Positions 1 to 5,457 of a DNA stretch of 5,769 nucleotides are shown piece by piece. This DNA comes from Acidobacteriaceae bacterium. GTDB taxonomy: Bacteria > Acidobacteriota > Terriglobia > Terriglobales > Acidobacteriaceae. Where the stretch lies: positions 4,771 through 10,539 of the forward strand of contig PLHN01000354.1 in the NCBI GenBank assembly GCA_003139975.1, read 5' to 3'. The notes beneath the pieces are model-generated. The model saw only the letters and a list, made by a program, of their open reading frames with translations. It did not search any database and had not been told where the DNA came from. How positions within the stretch are numbered: position 1 is the first letter of the stretch; every line of letters starts with the position of its first letter. The translations under genes and the position numbers were made by a program.

Positions 1-142
1 AAATCTTCCCCCACATCCGTATTTTCCCTTTTGGGCCTCTTCTGCTCTGCTGTTCAATCATTTCTTGCTAACTCTAAACCTTGGATTGTTGAAAGCGAGA
101 TTTGGATGCACCTCACGGCGGGAGACACATAGTGAATTCTTG

Positions 143-156
143 GACCGGAAACGGTC
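143..156. repeat. Small hairpin at the stop of the secreted-protein gene
   Basis: GACCG (143-147) and CGGTC (152-156) form a perfect five-pair stem around four bases, overlapping the minus-strand stop codon (157-155). No T-run follows on the minus strand, so termination by it is doubtful. Confidence 0.4.
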
Positions 157-997
157 AATCGTTTGCCTTCTGCAGGTGGCGGGCGTGTCTCCTCTGCAAG
201 TAGTTGTGCACGTCGGGCCAAAACTCCTTCAACTCGTTGCCGAAGGCGTCGAGGCCCATCTGCACTCCCCAATCGTTGAGATTGTCATAGAAGTTCCGAT
301 CAGCGGCGGGATAATAGACATTGGAAATAGCAATCGCCGTTGCGTTGCCCGCAAATTCGGGAATGTTGAACATGTGCGCGCCCGAATCCCTTCGGGCGAC
401 GAATACGCGGCTGATGGCATAGCCAAAGCGGTGCCCGAACGAGCCGCTGCCCGATCGAAAATAGCGCGGATCTATTTTCAGGATCGTGGGGTAAACGCCG
501 CCCACCATGATGTTGCCATCCACCTGATCGGCGAAAGCCGCACCATATCGCTTCGCATATCCCTTTGCTCCCTGTCCAAACGCCACATCGGAATTTTGCG
601 CCTGGCGTATGCCCGCCACAATGCCGATTATCGTGAATTCATATGGGTCGAAGGAGCCTTTGGCCGCCATGGAGAACTTGTCTTTCCAGGAGACCGGCGC
701 TACTTGCGATTGCCCGTCGACGGTCAAATAGTTCGGCATCACGTAAAACATCCGGTCGTTCTTTTTCTTCTCCGAATCTTCCTGAACCGGGCTGTTGTGA
801 TCTTGAGAATTGCTCTGCGCAGACGGTTGGTCTCCGGGCTTGTCCGGCTTCGGAGGATTGGTCGCGGACCGTTGTGTGGCGGATTGGGCAGGGTCCGATG
901 CTTGCGCCTGGGCTGCGCTTTGACCTGCGCAAAGAGTCGCAAACGACAAAATCAGTACGGTCAGTATGCCTACAAGTGAGGAATAACCTGGTTTCAA
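155..997 (-). CDS. Secreted protein of unknown function, probable acidobacterial family
   Basis: A 280-residue protein I cannot assign to a named family. Residues 1-25 form a Sec-type signal peptide: Lys2, then a hydrophobic run through about residue 22. Cys23 is preceded by Leu22, so this is not a good lipobox. Residues 26-80 are low-complexity, rich in Ser, Gln, Pro, Asn and Asp, and look like a disordered linker. Residues 83-265 look like a folded domain with Gly/aromatic-rich stretches: GQGAKGYAKRYGA (141-153), a VYPTILKIDPRYFR stretch (168-181), RVFVARRDSG (197-206) and a C-terminal KEFWPDVH (257-264). I recall similar domains in Acidobacteriota, but cannot confirm this by search. The start is a TTG at 997-995; no ATG or GTG precedes it in frame, and a GGAG lies about 11 bases upstream. 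The signal peptide supports this start. The gene lies 140 bases downstream of tsaE on the same strand and may have its own promoter. It presumably acts in the periplasm or outer envelope. Confidence 0.85.
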   Translation of the reverse strand: MKPGYSSLVGILTVLILSFATLCAGQSAAQAQASDPAQSATQRSATNPPKPDKPGDQPSAQSNSQDHNSPVQEDSEKKKNDRMFYVMPNYLTVDGQSQVAPVSWKDKFSMAAKGSFDPYEFTIIGIVAGIRQAQNSDVAFGQGAKGYAKRYGAAFADQVDGNIMVGGVYPTILKIDPRYFRSGSGSFGHRFGYAISRVFVARRDSGAHMFNIPEFAGNATAIAISNVYYPAADRNFYDNLNDWGVQMGLDAFGNELKEFWPDVHNYLQRRHARHLQKAND

Positions 998-1119
998 GTT
1001 GATTGTGGCTCCGGGTTCAGTTGATTGGATGGGCCGAGGCGTTGTTGGCAGTCTGCTGTCTGGCGGTCCATCCTCCGCAAACGGGTTTCGCTATTTCTTG
1101 ACTTCTTGAGTATGCCAGC

Positions 1120-1145
1120 CCCGCTGAATCCTGGGATTCAACGGG
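1120..1145. repeat. Inverted repeat spanning the tsaE stop codon
   Basis: CCCG-C-TGAATCC (1120-1131) mirrors GGATTCA-A-CGGG (1134-1145): 11 of 12 positions pair around a two-base centre, and the tsaE stop (1140-1138) lies inside the right arm. In RNA the loop would open to four bases. No T-run follows on the minus strand, so it is not a classical intrinsic terminator. It could stabilise the 3' end or cause a pause. Confidence 0.5.
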
Positions 1146-1587
1146 TGGTCCGCCGGATTCTGCGCTTGGATTCCCCCAGTTCGTCCTTTACCCGCTCCAG
1201 CGTAATTTCCATGTCCCGATCACGTCGCAAACGCGGGAACTTCTCTCCCCACTCTATCAGTAAGATGCTGTTGGGAGCGAGCAAATCATCGAGGCCAAGG
1301 GTTTCGAGTTCACGCTCGGTATCGATGCGGTAAAGGTCGATGTGGTAGAGGACGGCGCGAGGGGAACGATACTCGTGAACCAGGGTGAAAGTCGGGCTGG
1401 TAACCTGGTCCCGAGAGGCAGCCTGAAAACCTTCGGCAATCCCCTTGACCAAGGTGGTCTTGCCGGCGCCGAGGTCACCGCACAGGAGCACCACGAGTGG
1501 AGGACAAAGCTCCGCAGCGAGCGCGCGGCCAAAGGCGATCGTCTCCTCGGCGGAGTGCGTAATTATCGGGCTCGACACCGGGGTCAT
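1138..1587 (-). CDS. tsaE: tRNA threonylcarbamoyladenosine biosynthesis ATPase TsaE
   Basis: TsaE is the P-loop ATPase that works with TsaB, TsaD and TsaC/TsaC2 to place threonylcarbamoyl on A37 of ANN-decoding tRNAs in the cytoplasm. The family signatures are clear: Walker A GDLGAGKTT at residues 37-45, the switch-like TSPTFTLVHEY at 63-73, HIDLYR at 82-87, a LETLGLDDLL segment at 94-103, and IEWGEK at 111-116 near the C-terminus. With the ATG at 1587 the protein is 149 residues, close to the usual length of about 150. An in-frame ATG at 1668 would add 27 residues and overlap the upstream PilZ gene by 29 bases. The added segment does not resemble TsaE, so I prefer 1587. Neither start has a convincing Shine-Dalgarno sequence. 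The gene starts 52 bases after the PilZ stop on the same strand, so translation in a shared transcript is likely. The C-terminal tail is rich in Arg and Lys. Identification is secure; only the start is uncertain. Confidence 0.95.
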   Translation of the reverse strand: MTPVSSPIITHSAEETIAFGRALAAELCPPLVVLLCGDLGAGKTTLVKGIAEGFQAASRDQVTSPTFTLVHEYRSPRAVLYHIDLYRIDTERELETLGLDDLLAPNSILLIEWGEKFPRLRRDRDMEITLERVKDELGESKRRIRRTTR

Positions 1588-1639
1588 GGCAAAGAGAACG
1601 AGAGCCCCAGTATAGCGACAAGCCCTGGCGGCGAGCGCG

Positions 1640-2056
1640 TCAGAGCCCGTTCGACGCCGGAATACCATCCGAACTCGATGCCAGAAACTGGCGATCGAAC
1701 AAGGAATCGAGAGCCATCCGGAGTTTTCGGTGATCGTCGTCTCCGAGAGCTATGAAGCGGAACGGCTGCAGGCACGCGCTCTCAAACTTTCGCGTGGCAG
1801 GGAGCATCTCCGCCATGCCATGGATGGGACCGGCCCGGGTGTGGAAGGCGATCTCGATGAAGTCGCCTGCAGAAAGCTCAGACTGGATACGGAGCAAGCC
1901 GCCGGTGACGGAAAGCGATTGAAGTTTAGCGCGCGCACGCTGGCCGCTTTCGGCATGAATCGCGGCCGCAACGGATCCATTGAGATGTACTCGGGGCGCA
2001 CGCCGATGGGCGTCGGTTTGGGGGAAATGGGACATAGCCATCAAGAAATGTGCCAC
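1640..2056 (-). CDS. PilZ-domain protein, possible c-di-GMP receptor
   Basis: A 138-residue single-domain protein. PilZ domains bind cyclic di-GMP through an RxxxR motif and a (D/N)xSxxG motif on the following beta strands, and relay it to motility, polysaccharide or transcription targets. Here RRAPR (residues 18-22) supplies RxxxR, and SLSVTGG (47-53) matches the second motif except that Ser47 replaces the usual Asp/Asn. A beta-rich stretch follows: the LLRIQS strand (54-59), DFIEIAFHT and a RFIALGDDD segment. The last 25 residues are probably helix and tail. The listed start is a GTG at 2056; an in-frame stop lies 24 bases further upstream. ATG codons at 2041 (residue 6) and 2035 (residue 8) are equally possible, and none has a clear ribosome binding site. 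The gene precedes tsaE by 52 bases and diverges from the TPR lipoprotein gene. It has no signal peptide, so it should be cytoplasmic. The domain call is good; nucleotide binding is unproven. Confidence 0.82.
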   Translation of the reverse strand: MAHFLMAMSHFPQTDAHRRAPRVHLNGSVAAAIHAESGQRARAKLQSLSVTGGLLRIQSELSAGDFIEIAFHTRAGPIHGMAEMLPATRKFESACLQPFRFIALGDDDHRKLRMALDSLFDRQFLASSSDGIPASNGL

Positions 2057-2241
2057 AGCCGGCTGATTGAGGGCAGATTACCAAAGCGCTTGTACAGGCT
2101 TCGGGGAAACAGTGACCAACCGTGCACATGGGGTCTGCGATAATATCGGCAGTAATGTTTCGCAAGATCGGACAGAACGAATAACCTTTTATGCGGCAAG
2201 AAGTTGACAAGACGGGGCTTGGGACCTGAGGTATCGGAAAA
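2057..2241. promoter_or_regulatory. Divergent intergenic region between PilZ and TPR lipoprotein genes
   Basis: These 185 bases must carry the promoters for both divergent genes. On the minus strand a TATTAT hexamer (2145-2140) is a reasonable -10 box for PilZ, but no good -35 box stands at the right distance. On the plus strand TTGACA (2204-2209) matches the -35 consensus, yet the hexamer 17 bases later is TGAGGT, a poor -10 that overlaps the ribosome binding site. A short inverted repeat, CGATA-A-TATCG (2138-2148), covers the minus-strand -10 candidate and could be an operator. These sites are suggestions from pattern only. Confidence 0.35.
2228..2232 (+). promoter_or_regulatory. Ribosome binding site of the TPR lipoprotein gene
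   Basis: GAGGT lies 9 bases before the ATG at 2242, which is good spacing. It supports that start, as does the complete lipoprotein signal peptide that begins there. Confidence 0.6.
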
Positions 2242-4533
2242 ATGCGGAATCGTACAGAACTGCGGTTTTGTTATGTGGTGGTTGGGATTTGCCTGCTGGG
2301 TGCGCTACTGACGGGATGTTCGAATCCCCAAAAAGCCAAACAGAAGTATCTGGAAAGCGGCCAGCGCTATTACGAAAAAGAACAATACCGGGAAGCTGCC
2401 ATCCAGTTTCAGAACGCGCTGCATTTGGACCCGCGTTTTGCGGACGCTCACTATAAGTTGGCGCTGACCCAACTCAAGCTCGGGCAATGGCAAGATGCGT
2501 ACCAGCAGCTTACGACTACCATCACGCTTGATCCCCACAACTATGACGCGCGCCTGGAAAAGGCGAAATTGATGATCTTCGGGCATCAGTACCCCGACGC
2601 CAAGGAACAACTCGATCTGCTGGTGCAAAAGGAGCCCAACAATCCCGATGTTTATCTCGCTCTCGCCGACTACTACAACAGCGGAACGAAGGATAAGGGC
2701 GCGGCTATTGCCGCTCTGCACAAAGTGCTGCAACTGGATCCCAAGCGCTCCGACGCCTACCTGAGTCTGGGTGTGGTTCAGACCAGCACGCAACAGTGGG
2801 ACGAGGCCGAAGCGAACATGAAGAAAGCCGCCGAACTCGAGCCGAAATCCCCGGCAATCCCGCTTGCGCTGGGAAGCTTCTACCAGCTGCGCGGACGCTT
2901 CCCCGAGGCCGAACAGGCCTTTCAGCGAGGCATTCAACTTGCGCCGGACGATCCAAACCCCAGGGTTGCGCTGGCCTCTCTGTATTTGTCAGAGAACAAG
3001 CGGGCGGAGGCGGAAAGCTTCCTGCGCGATTCAAAGAAGTATTTCCCAAGAAGTTCCAGTGGCTATCGCCTGCTCGGCGACTTCTTCTGGCACACCAGTC
3101 AGTACGACAAGGCGGAGGCCGAGTACGCGTCGCTGTACCGCGATCACCCCAAGGACCCGGTGGTCAAGGGAAATTACATCCAGTTGCTGATTTTGCGGGA
3201 TCATCTGGAGGACGCGCGCAGGCTGACCGAGGAATTAGTCAAGGCTGATCCCACCAACACCGACGCTCAGGTGTACAAGGGCGAGATCGAGATTCGCAGC
3301 GGCAAAGCCAGCGACGCCATGAACACACTGCAAGGGGTGCTCAAGACCGATCCGCAAAATGCCGTAGCGCATTATCAACTGGGTCTGGCCTTCGACGAGC
3401 TTGGCAAGGCCAGCCGCGCGGAAACCGAATGGCGGGAAACGGTTCGATTGCGGCCCGATATCGTGGAGGCGCATCGGGCACTGGCCGTCGCCGCAATCCA
3501 CAATAAGGACGTGGCGGCACTCTCGCAGGAGGCTGACCAGATTATCGCTTTGGCGCCAGCCGCTCCCGACGGGTATCTGATGCGCGCCATTGCCGAACTG
3601 GAGCGCAAGCAATATACGGCGGCCGACCAATACATCAGGACGTCGCTCGAAAAAGAACCCAACAATCCCGCCGCTTACGTGCAATTGGGAAACATAAGGA
3701 TGGCGGAGAACCGGCCGGGCGACGCGCAGAAAGCCTACCAGCAGGCGCTGGATCTGGATCCAAACTCCGGCGATGCCCTGGGTGGCGTACTGAACGTGGA
3801 TATCGCGCAAAAACAGCCCGAGAAAGCCATCTCGACAATCAAGGCGCAGGTGGCCAAGTATCCCAACAACTCGGATTTTCACGTCATGCTAGGGTTGCTG
3901 CTGGAGAAACAAACGAAGGACTTTACCGGGGCGGAAGCAGAGTTTCAGCAGGCCATCAAACTCAATCAGAGCAATATGGCGGCCTATTTGAACCTGGGCT
4001 TACTCCAAAACGAGCGGGGCGCGCCTGACACCGCGTTGCAAACCTATCTGGAGGCCGTGCAAACGAGTCCGAAAGAGGTCGGCTTCTATTTGCTCGCCGG
4101 CGCCATCTACGAGAACAAAAGCGATTGGGAACAGGCCAGACAGATGTACCAGAAGGTTCTAGCCGCACAGCCGGAGAACCCGGTGGCGTCGAACAACATG
4201 GCCTATGTAATGCTCCAGGAGGGCGGCAATGTGGACGTGGCGTTCCAGATGGCGCAGACCGCGCACCGCCTGCTTCCCGAGAACCCGAGCTCGGCTGACA
4301 CGCTGGGGTGGGCTTTCTACCACAAACACATCTACACCTCGGCGATCAACCTCTTTAAGGAAGCCTTGCAGAAAGATCCGGCGAGCGCGCTCTACAATTA
4401 CCACCTTGGGCTGGCCTACGCGATGAACGGTGAGGCCGCGCTCGCGCAAAGGCAATTGGAACATCTCAAGCCCAATTCGACCGAAGCCAACGATTTGAAA
4501 CGAACCATGGCGGAGATGAAAACGCGCAGCTAA
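2242..4533 (+). CDS. Large TPR-repeat lipoprotein
   Basis: A 763-residue protein. Residues 1-26 are a lipoprotein signal peptide with charged Arg residues at the start, a hydrophobic core, and the lipobox LLTGC ending at Cys26. Ser27 follows, so by the Lol +2 rule it should go to the outer membrane, facing the periplasm. From about residue 34 to 740 nearly everything is 34-residue tetratricopeptide repeats, about 20-21 units. Clear ones begin near residues 34, 68, 102, 136, 171 and 205, most with the repeat-ending [L/A]xPxxxxA pattern (LDPRFADA, LDPHNYDA, LDPKRSDA). This makes a long superhelical scaffold for protein contacts. The C-terminal NNMAYVMLQEGG (651-662) and ADTLGWAFYHK (685-695) resemble the last repeats of PrsT-type TPR lipoproteins from PEP-CTERM/exopolysaccharide systems and of cellulose-export TPR proteins. 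No such partner gene is present here, so the specific role is open. The gene is monocistronic in this window, divergent from PilZ and convergent with the TOBE regulator. Confidence 0.93.
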   Translation: MRNRTELRFCYVVVGICLLGALLTGCSNPQKAKQKYLESGQRYYEKEQYREAAIQFQNALHLDPRFADAHYKLALTQLKLGQWQDAYQQLTTTITLDPHNYDARLEKAKLMIFGHQYPDAKEQLDLLVQKEPNNPDVYLALADYYNSGTKDKGAAIAALHKVLQLDPKRSDAYLSLGVVQTSTQQWDEAEANMKKAAELEPKSPAIPLALGSFYQLRGRFPEAEQAFQRGIQLAPDDPNPRVALASLYLSENKRAEAESFLRDSKKYFPRSSSGYRLLGDFFWHTSQYDKAEAEYASLYRDHPKDPVVKGNYIQLLILRDHLEDARRLTEELVKADPTNTDAQVYKGEIEIRSGKASDAMNTLQGVLKTDPQNAVAHYQLGLAFDELGKASRAETEWRETVRLRPDIVEAHRALAVAAIHNKDVAALSQEADQIIALAPAAPDGYLMRAIAELERKQYTAADQYIRTSLEKEPNNPAAYVQLGNIRMAENRPGDAQKAYQQALDLDPNSGDALGGVLNVDIAQKQPEKAISTIKAQVAKYPNNSDFHVMLGLLLEKQTKDFTGAEAEFQQAIKLNQSNMAAYLNLGLLQNERGAPDTALQTYLEAVQTSPKEVGFYLLAGAIYENKSDWEQARQMYQKVLAAQPENPVASNNMAYVMLQEGGNVDVAFQMAQTAHRLLPENPSSADTLGWAFYHKHIYTSAINLFKEALQKDPASALYNYHLGLAYAMNGEAALAQRQLEHLKPNSTEANDLKRTMAEMKTRS

Positions 4534-4564
4534 GGCGAAGAGCGAATTTCGCGTGCATTTCGGG

Positions 4565-4589
4565 TCGATTCCTGTGGTTCTCGATTCCT
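4565..4589 (+). repeat. Short direct repeat in the convergent intergenic gap
   Basis: TCGATTCCT occurs at 4565-4573 and again at 4581-4589, a 16-base period, in the 68-base gap between the convergent TPR and TOBE genes. No hairpin followed by a T-run was found there. The best stem, GCGA-ATT-TCGC at 4542-4552, is only four pairs. The repeat may be chance. Confidence 0.4.
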
Positions 4590-4601
4590 TTTCCGCTCAG
4601 T

Positions 4602-5036
4602 TCAAATTCGCAGAATCATTACTTCGGTAGCCTTGATGAGAGCGGCGGCGGTCTGGCCCGCCTTTAGCTGCATTTCCCTCGCAGAACGCGACGTGATAAT
4701 CGACGTAATTTGTTGGCCACCAATCGAAATTGTTATCTCTGCCATCAGACCGCTGATGCGAACTGAGTCGATTCGTCCCACTAACTGGTTCCGTCCACTC
4801 ACGCGGCGAATGACATCCTTGCGGTCGCGCTCGGTACGGCCTCGCGTTCGGAACAGGAGCCTGTCCAGTTCGCTCTGTGGGATGCGGTGGTGCCCTCCGG
4901 CGGTCTGAAGACTGCGAATCTTCTTCTTGTAGATCCACTGCTTGATGGTTGGGAAGCTGATCCCCAATTGCAGGGCTGCGTCGCGCAGTTGCAGTAACTC
5001 TTTATCCTTGCGCGCGGATTTGTTTTTACTCGGCAT
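4602..5036 (-). CDS. HTH-TOBE (Mop) regulator, molybdate/tungstate-binding type
   Basis: A 144-residue two-domain protein. Residues 14-62 are a MerR/excisionase-type winged helix: LRDAALQLGISFPTIKQWI, then the wing IRSLQTAGGHHRIP (40-53) and the SELDRLL helix. A basic linker follows (63-82). Residues 83-141 are a TOBE/Mop domain with its usual marks: NQLVGRIDSVRISGLMAEITI, GGQQITSIITSRSA, LKAGQTAAALIKATEVMIL. Mop domains bind molybdate or tungstate when oligomerised, so the protein is probably an oxyanion-sensing DNA-binding regulator. This is known of the domains and inferred for this protein. The start chosen is ATG at 5036, just before the conserved part. The frame stays open to a GTG at 5168 with an ATG at 5108, but that extra stretch begins in AT-rich, promoter-like DNA. 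No start has a clear Shine-Dalgarno. The gene converges with the TPR gene and diverges from the TonB receptor. Confidence 0.88.
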   Translation of the reverse strand: MPSKNKSARKDKELLQLRDAALQLGISFPTIKQWIYKKKIRSLQTAGGHHRIPQSELDRLLFRTRGRTERDRKDVIRRVSGRNQLVGRIDSVRISGLMAEITISIGGQQITSIITSRSAREMQLKAGQTAAALIKATEVMILRI

Positions 5037-5054
5037 CGGAACGAAATCGTACCG
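5037..5054. repeat. Inverted repeat abutting the TOBE regulator start codon
   Basis: CGGAACG (5037-5043) and CGTACCG (5048-5054) pair at six of seven positions around a four-base AAAT loop, directly next to the ATG at 5036. In the minus-strand transcript this hairpin would sit where a ribosome binding site is expected. It may be an operator, a translational control element or chance. Confidence 0.4.
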
Positions 5055-5112
5055 TTCGCGCCGGACGGGGTCAATACGATACTTGGCGGGCGACCGAATC
5101 CAAGCCATCTGA

Positions 5113-5168
5113 AACGAACTGACTATATCTGTATACCTATAGGCACTGTAACCATATTTCGTGTACAC
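5113..5168. promoter_or_regulatory. AT-rich palindromic region, probable promoter/operator of the TOBE regulator
   Basis: This stretch is clearly AT-richer than its surroundings. It holds two perfect 8-base palindromes, CCTATAGG (5136-5143) and GTGTACAC (5161-5168), with centres 25 bases apart. It also holds a CTATA/TATAG inverted pair (5123-5127 and 5138-5142). On the minus strand TATAGT (5127-5122) is five of six to the -10 consensus, with a weak TTACAG 18 bases upstream. TATA-rich inverted pairs recall ModE boxes, but the full ModE consensus is not present. Regulation by the adjacent TOBE protein is inference. Confidence 0.4.
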
Positions 5169-5457
5169 TTTCGATTCTTGTCTCGATTACAACTTTGGAG
5201 GGTATGATGCGCGGCGTTTTCCGTATTCATGGCAGCATTTGGTGTTTGTCTGCTGACGACCACTCCGCGACTGGAACGGGAGTTTCGGTATGACATTCAA
5301 TGGCGGACTCACAATAACGGCGTCCCCGCATTGACTCACCAGAATTGCTACTGAGAGGTGGGTGATTGCCTCATTCAAAATGCCCGTGAGCCCCATGCGG
5401 GAGGGCGAGAGAGTGAGGAGATAGATCAGATGGATGGATTCTCAGGAAAGGTGACCC
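5169..5457. other. Intergenic leader upstream of the TonB receptor gene
   Basis: No conserved gene was recognised in these bases. A TATGAT hexamer (5203-5208) could be a -10 box with TTGTCT (5178-5183) as a distant -35 (19-base spacer). The same place reads as GGAGGG (5197-5202) followed by ATG codons at 5204 and 5207, which start a 29-codon frame ending at 5293. That frame overlaps, as ATGA, a 14-codon frame at 5290-5334 which has GGGAG seven bases upstream. A third short frame, starting at GTG 5362 and ending at 5424, follows GAGAGG. None is recognisable as a protein. They may be leader peptides or chance. Confidence 0.3.
5444..5454 (+). promoter_or_regulatory. Ribosome binding site of the TonB receptor gene
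   Basis: AGGAAAGGTGA, a purine-rich match to the anti-Shine-Dalgarno, ends 3 bases before the ATG at 5458. Its TGA (5452-5454) is also an in-frame stop, so no earlier start is possible for this frame. Confidence 0.55.

Noticed and set aside
2..61. A minus-strand ATG at 61 with a frame open to the left edge
   Set aside because: Only 20 codons, a weak ribosome binding site and no recognisable sequence; not enough to call a partial gene.
1..132. A plus-strand frame open from the left edge to a TAG at 130-132, with a hydrophobic stretch
   Set aside because: 43 codons with no recognisable motif. It could be the end of a gene outside the window, but an open frame this short is expected by chance.
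65..979. A 304-codon plus-strand open frame opposite the secreted-protein gene
   Set aside because: It lacks a signal peptide, ribosome binding site or recognisable domain, and its composition (rich in Arg, Val, Ile) looks like the antisense of a GC-rich gene. The minus-strand frame has a proper signal peptide and patterned motifs.
994..1071. A 25-codon minus-strand frame from ATG 1071 whose TGA overlaps the TTG start of the secreted-protein gene
   Set aside because: GGAGG touches the ATG with no spacer, so it is unlikely to work as a ribosome binding site. The peptide is not recognisable and the overlap may be chance.
2204..2232. A sigma-70 promoter with TTGACA as -35 for the TPR gene
   Set aside because: The hexamer at the right distance, TGAGGT, is a poor -10 and overlaps the ribosome binding site, so transcription would start too close to the ATG.
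4534..4601. A shared terminator between the convergent TPR and TOBE genes
   Set aside because: The only stem is four pairs long (4542-4552) and no T-run follows on either strand.
5123..5142. A ModE box for molybdate control
   Set aside because: Only a CTATA/TATAG pair is present; the longer conserved arms of a ModE site are missing, so I do not call it as such.
5037..5168. N-terminal extension of the TOBE regulator to GTG 5168
   Set aside because: The extra 44 residues are Tyr-rich because the DNA is AT-rich and palindromic there, it lies outside the conserved domains, and it looks like promoter DNA.
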